A model generated the notes under the pieces. The model made no database searches and was not told where the DNA came from. It saw only the letters and a list, made by a program, of their open reading frames with translations. DNA of 9,915 bases from Verrucomicrobiota bacterium (GTDB lineage Bacteria; Verrucomicrobiota; Verrucomicrobiia; Limisphaerales; JAFMIX01). The stretch covers positions 1 through 9,915 of the forward strand of contig JAPLTZ010000283.1 in assembly GCA_026397895.1 (NCBI GenBank). The letters run 5' to 3'. Positions 7,014-9,915 of this stretch are shown here, in pieces; the stretch's first letter is position 1, and the number at the start of each line of letters is the position of its first letter. A program made the position numbers and the translations under genes.

Positions 7014-7687
7014 GGCGCAATCTGCCCGTCCCCCAATTGCACCACCTTCGGCGCGCGGGCGGCGAGCTTGGCGTCGTGCGTGGCGATGACGAGCGTGGTC
7101 TGGCGTTCGTCGCGCAGGGCGCAGAGCAGGTCAATGATCTCGCCGCCGGTGTGGGAGTCGAGGTTACCGGTCGGCTCGTCGGCGAGGATGAGTTCGGGCG
7201 AGTTGATCATGGCGCGGGCGATGGCCACGCGCTGCTGTTCGCCGCCGGAAAGTTCGTAGGGCCGATGCTCCATGCGCTCGCCGAGGCCGACGCGCGTGAG
7301 GAGTTCGCGTCCGCGCTTGGCCGCGTCGCCGGGGGAGACGCGGGCGATGCGGGCGGGCAGGCAGACGTTCTCCAGCGCGGAAAGTTCGGGCAGCAGATGG
7401 TAGGCCTGGAAAATGAAACCGACTTTGCCGTTGCGCAGCCGGGCGAGTTCGCCGCCGCCGAGCGCGGCCAGGTTTTTTCCGGCGAAGGAGATGTCGCCGG
7501 TGTCCGGCTGGTCGAGTCCGCCGAGAAGGTGCAGCAAGGTGCTTTTGCCCGCGCCGGACGCGCCGCGCAGGGCGAGGAATTCGCCGCGGTTCACGGACAA
7601 GTCCACGCCGCGCAGGACTTCGAGGCTGCGTCTGCCCATGCGATAGGTGCGGCCCAGGCCGCGCGCGACGAGAAGCGGCTCACTCAT
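7010..7687 (-). CDS. lolD: LolD-type ABC transporter ATP-binding protein
   Basis: This 225-aa ATPase is complete and of normal length for the MacB/LolD family. It has Walker A GASGAGKST at 42-50, Q-loop Gln94 in FIFQAYHLLPELSALENV, signature LSGGEQQRVAIARAM at 146-160, Walker B LILADEPTGNLDS at 166-178 with Glu171, and the H-loop His204 in ATHD. The Q-loop sequence and the adjacent LolC/E permease identify it as the motor for releasing lipoproteins from the inner membrane toward the LolA carrier. It would act as a dimer on the cytoplasmic side. The ATG overlaps the permease stop by eight bases (ATGAGTGA) and its own stop overlaps the methyltransferase start, both signs of translational coupling. 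Confidence 0.93.
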   Translation of the reverse strand: MSEPLLVARGLGRTYRMGRRSLEVLRGVDLSVNRGEFLALRGASGAGKSTLLHLLGGLDQPDTGDISFAGKNLAALGGGELARLRNGKVGFIFQAYHLLPELSALENVCLPARIARVSPGDAAKRGRELLTRVGLGERMEHRPYELSGGEQQRVAIARAMINSPELILADEPTGNLDSHTGGEIIDLLCALRDERQTTLVIATHDAKLAARAPKVVQLGDGQIAP

Positions 7688-8912
7688 AGCGCAGCGCCTC
7701 CACGGGGTTGAGCCGGCTCGCGTGCCACGAGGGCAGCGCGGCGGCGATGAGGCAGATGATGAGCGACCCGCCGCAGATGATGGCGATGTCGCCGGGGATG
7801 ATGAGCGCGGGCAGGTTGTAGAAGCCGTAGATGCTCGCGGGGAAAAGTTCCATGCCGGTCCACTTGCGCATGAGCAGGAGAAATTCGTTGCGGTAGCGGA
7901 TGGCCGTCAGGCCCAGCGCCACGCCGCAAAGCACGCCGGCCACGCTGACGATGAGGCTTTGCGTGAGGAAGACGGTCATCACCTGCCGGTTCGTCGCGCC
8001 GACGGCTTTCATCAGGCCGATCTCGCGGGTCTTCATCATGATGAACGTGATGAGCGTGCAGGTGATGCCGAACGCCGCGACGAGCACGATGAAGAACAGG
8101 ATGTAGAGCATCATCTGCTTCTCGACGAGGACGGATTGCAGCATCGGGCTTTGCTCCAGCCAGGTGCGGAGGGTGAAGCGCGGCGCGAGCATCGGGTCGG
8201 AGAGTTTCACGAGCAGGCCGTGGACGGAATTGGCTTCTTCCAAGTCATACAAATCCTGCGCGTTCTCCAGCGACGTGACGACGAACGACAAATTGTATTC
8301 GTAGTAGCCCACGTCGAAGATGCCACGCACCTCGTAGTCCTTGGGCAACGCGCTTTCCTTGCCCTCGCTTTTCTGCATGCGCTGCAAATCGTGCATCGAG
8401 TAGATCGAAATGCGGTCGCCGACACGCAGGCCTTGGGCGGAAGCAAAATCGCAACCGACGACCACGCCGCGCCCGCTCAAATCAAATCTGCCGGCGACGA
8501 TGCTCTGCGGCAGGCTGCTGATGCGGCCCTCCGTGCGCGCATCCACGCCGCGCACGAACGGCGCGGCCACGCTTTTCTGCTCGCCGCCCTTGGGAATCTC
8601 CACGAGCAGCGGCCCGATGATGAAGGGTGAGACGCCGCGGACGTTTTTGTTGGAGGCGACGACCTCGGCGACGAGCGAGTGGTGCTGCATCGTGCCGCCG
8701 TCGGCGCTGGAGATGGTGAGGTGCGCCTGGAAGCCGAAGATTTTTTCCTTCAGGTCGCGGTCGAAGCCGCTCATGACGCTGATGACGATGATGAGCACGG
8801 CCACGCCGAGCATGACGCCGAGCACGGAGATGAGCGTGATGACCGACACGAACGTCCGTTTGGGACGCAGGTAGCGGAGCGCCAGCAACAGCTCAAAGGG
8901 CAGCAACGACAT
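7680..8912 (-). CDS. lolC: LolC/LolE-type lipoprotein-releasing ABC transporter permease
   Basis: The 410-aa protein opens with the family hallmark FELLLALRYLRPKRTFVSVI and a first membrane segment at about 22-46 that ends in VISVMSGFDRDL. A large periplasmic domain follows (about 50-265). The C-terminal FtsX unit has three membrane segments at about 270-293, 312-338 and 374-396. The KTREIGLMKAVGAT motif (294-307) sits on the cytoplasmic coupling loop, and the protein ends in NPVEALRYE. With LolD it should extract mature lipoproteins from the inner membrane. LolC and LolE cannot be separated here, and only one permease gene is in view, so it may form a homodimer or pair with a protein encoded elsewhere. 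I chose ATG 8912, which gives the standard LolC/E N-terminus; an in-frame TTG at 8948 would add twelve residues that do not look conserved. No clear Shine-Dalgarno is visible. Confidence 0.93.
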   Translation of the reverse strand: MSLLPFELLLALRYLRPKRTFVSVITLISVLGVMLGVAVLIIVISVMSGFDRDLKEKIFGFQAHLTISSADGGTMQHHSLVAEVVASNKNVRGVSPFIIGPLLVEIPKGGEQKSVAAPFVRGVDARTEGRISSLPQSIVAGRFDLSGRGVVVGCDFASAQGLRVGDRISIYSMHDLQRMQKSEGKESALPKDYEVRGIFDVGYYEYNLSFVVTSLENAQDLYDLEEANSVHGLLVKLSDPMLAPRFTLRTWLEQSPMLQSVLVEKQMMLYILFFIVLVAAFGITCTLITFIMMKTREIGLMKAVGATNRQVMTVFLTQSLIVSVAGVLCGVALGLTAIRYRNEFLLLMRKWTGMELFPASIYGFYNLPALIIPGDIAIICGGSLIICLIAAALPSWHASRLNPVEALRYE

Positions 8913-8954
8913 GGGCGGAAGTCTAGCGATGGCGGCCGGCGCGGGCAATGCCCG

Positions 8955-9398
8955 TCACTTCAAATAACCGGCCCGCACCGAATCGCGTTGCAGGACGATG
9001 ATGGTGAACACGCCGAGCGCCGTTCCCAGCGGAATGTGGATGCAGTTGATTCCGGCGACGATCAGCGAAAATGTCCGGTGCTTTCGTTGCCGCAAAAACA
9101 AACCGGACAGGATGTTGATGAGCATGCAACCGGCCAGATACACACCGCCGGCCAGATAAAACCAGATGAGGATTTTGAAAAATTCCCTCGGAAATGGTGG
9201 GGTGTTCTTGGCCGACTTCCACATCTCGGGATTGTTGAAAAACATTTGCATCAACGAGTAATGGAGCACCAGAAACCCGATGCCCAAAACAGCCAGCCCC
9301 GCGCCGACGAAGTGAAAGACAGAAAGCAATTGAAGCTGTTCGTCGTCCTGCTTGTTCTGGCGGTCGGCGGGGTTGTTTGGAAATGGCGGCGGGGTCAT
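8955..9398 (-). CDS. Small conserved membrane protein of unknown function
   Basis: The 147-aa protein starts with a polar, proline-rich N-terminus (about 1-20). It continues as DDEQLQLLSVFHFVGAGLAV and has hydrophobic segments at about 25-50, 72-98 and 108-136; the last ends PLGTALGVFTIIVLQRDSV. The FLRQRKHRTF stretch between segments two and three is basic and probably cytoplasmic. The 'QLLSVFHFV...G' opening and 'GTALGVFTIIVL' closing match a small membrane-protein type I have seen often in Verrucomicrobia, Planctomycetes and Acidobacteria. No function is known to me. The ATG is 12 nt after the cutA stop and the lolC-type gene begins 42 nt downstream, so it sits within the same - strand run. 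No strong Shine-Dalgarno is visible. Confidence 0.82.
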   Translation of the reverse strand: MTPPPFPNNPADRQNKQDDEQLQLLSVFHFVGAGLAVLGIGFLVLHYSLMQMFFNNPEMWKSAKNTPPFPREFFKILIWFYLAGGVYLAGCMLINILSGLFLRQRKHRTFSLIVAGINCIHIPLGTALGVFTIIVLQRDSVRAGYLK

Positions 9399-9410
9399 GG
9401 CGGCAAAGTA

Positions 9411-9740
9411 TCAGGCCGACACGGCGGCTTCAAGCCAAGCCAAGTAGCGCGCACTGCCTTTGTCCAGCCGCAGCACGACGAACTCCGGCGTATCGTAGGG
9501 ATGCTCGGCGAGGATGAGCCGCTCCAGCTTGGTGAGGCGGGCGCGGGTGGTTTTCAGCACGAGCAGGACTTCCGCGCTCTGCTCCAGTCTGCCCTGCCAG
9601 CGGTAGTGCGATTCGATTTTCGGAATCAGGTTGGCGCAGGCGATGAGCCGCGCGGCGAGCGCGGATTTCGCCAGCCGGCGCGCGGTCTTCAAATCCGGCG
9701 CGGTGACGAGGACAAGGGCAAATTTGGCGGCGGTTTTCAC
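9411..9740 (-). CDS. cutA: CutA divalent-cation tolerance protein
   Basis: The 109-aa protein has the full CutA pattern: ALVLVTAPDLKTARRLAKSA at the N-terminus, ACANLIPKIESHYRWQGRLE at 34-53 with Cys35, EVLLVLKT at 57-64 and HPYDTPEFVVL at 80-90 with His80. CutA is a small trimeric ferredoxin-like protein linked in E. coli to copper tolerance; its actual role is unsettled. The normal family length and both conserved putative metal-binding residues are present. The start is GTG 9740, which overlaps the upstream gene's TGA as GTGA, so it is probably co-translated with it. Confidence 0.95.
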   Translation of the reverse strand: MKTAAKFALVLVTAPDLKTARRLAKSALAARLIACANLIPKIESHYRWQGRLEQSAEVLLVLKTTRARLTKLERLILAEHPYDTPEFVVLRLDKGSARYLAWLEAAVSA

Positions 9741-9915
9741 TTCGGTTCAAAATGGAAAATCTGCGCGGCGTGGGCGGAGGCGTCGAGGTAGAGGCCCTGC
9801 GCGGCGAGGTCGTCGCCGCAGCGCTCGTGATTTTCGCCACCCAGCAGATCGGTCAACTGCCAATCGTGCGCGCCAAGCTGCTCCAGCCCCAGCGACACAT
9901 AACACTGGCTGCGGT
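9737..9915 (-). CDS. C-terminus of a probable GH13 alpha-amylase-like enzyme (5' part outside the window)
   Basis: One - strand frame is open from the right window edge (first full codon at 9913) to TGA at 9739-9737. It encodes 58 residues: RSQCYVSLGLEQLGAHDWQL, then TDLLGGENHERCGDDLAAQG, then LYLDASAHAAQIFHFEPK. The pattern 'W.L.DLLG...ER.GD.L...GLYLD....A..F' resembles the C-terminal beta-sandwich of alpha-amylase family (GH13) enzymes such as alpha-amylases and trehalose synthase-like proteins, but the catalytic domain is not in view. That it is coding is well supported by its GTGA overlap with cutA; the exact enzyme is an inference from a short tail. The start of the gene lies beyond 9915. 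Confidence 0.65.
   Translation of the reverse strand, partial: RSQCYVSLGLEQLGAHDWQLTDLLGGENHERCGDDLAAQGLYLDASAHAAQIFHFEPK

Noticed and set aside
5592..7259. Long + strand open frame (555 codons) opposite the rhomboid, methyltransferase and lolD genes
   Set aside because: Shadow of three recognised - strand genes, with no motif of its own.
7647..9791. Two further long + strand open frames opposite the Lol permease, the small membrane protein and cutA
   Set aside because: Composition and lack of motifs mark them as antisense shadows of well-identified genes.
1..9915. CRISPR arrays, tRNA or rRNA genes, insertion sequences, defence islands
   Set aside because: No spaced direct repeats, terminal inverted repeats, transposase motifs or RNA gene signatures were seen on either strand by eye.

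Overview
The window is GC-rich and densely packed. It looks like ordinary chromosome from a free-living Gram-negative bacterium. The best guess is Verrucomicrobiota or a related PVC/Acidobacteria-type lineage. That rests on high GC, many starts without a clear Shine-Dalgarno, a PAS protein ending in a CxxC...CPxC module, and two small membrane-protein types I associate with Planctomycetes/Verrucomicrobia. This taxonomic guess is inference, not proof.

Left part (1-3898): the 3' end of a PAS sensor protein on the + strand meets a frameshifted MNT-type nucleotidyltransferase gene on the - strand. The break is best placed at a run of six G. Upstream on the - strand come an aldo/keto reductase of the E. 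coli YghZ/Gpr type and purB (adenylosuccinate lyase). The reductase start lies 7 nt beyond the purB stop, so the two are probably co-transcribed.

Middle (3899-4560): a 103-bp divergent gap leads to a lone + strand gene for a 165-aa membrane protein. It is visibly more AT-rich than its surroundings, and a likely intrinsic terminator follows it.

Right part (4546-9915): eight - strand genes are tightly packed, four junctions overlapping. In transcription order they are: the tail of a probable GH13 alpha-amylase-like enzyme, cutA, a 147-aa membrane protein, a LolC/LolE-type permease, the LolD ATPase, a TPMT-like methyltransferase, a rhomboid protease and an EamA/DMT transporter. LolD and the permease should form a lipoprotein-releasing ABC transporter at the inner membrane. 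The other members are functionally mixed and look like a run of coupled housekeeping genes.

I see no mobile element, CRISPR array, tRNA or rRNA, and no clear new system. The points most worth a second look are the frameshifted nucleotidyltransferase, the AT-rich orphan membrane protein, the two motif substitutions in the methyltransferase and the PAS plus zinc-module architecture.
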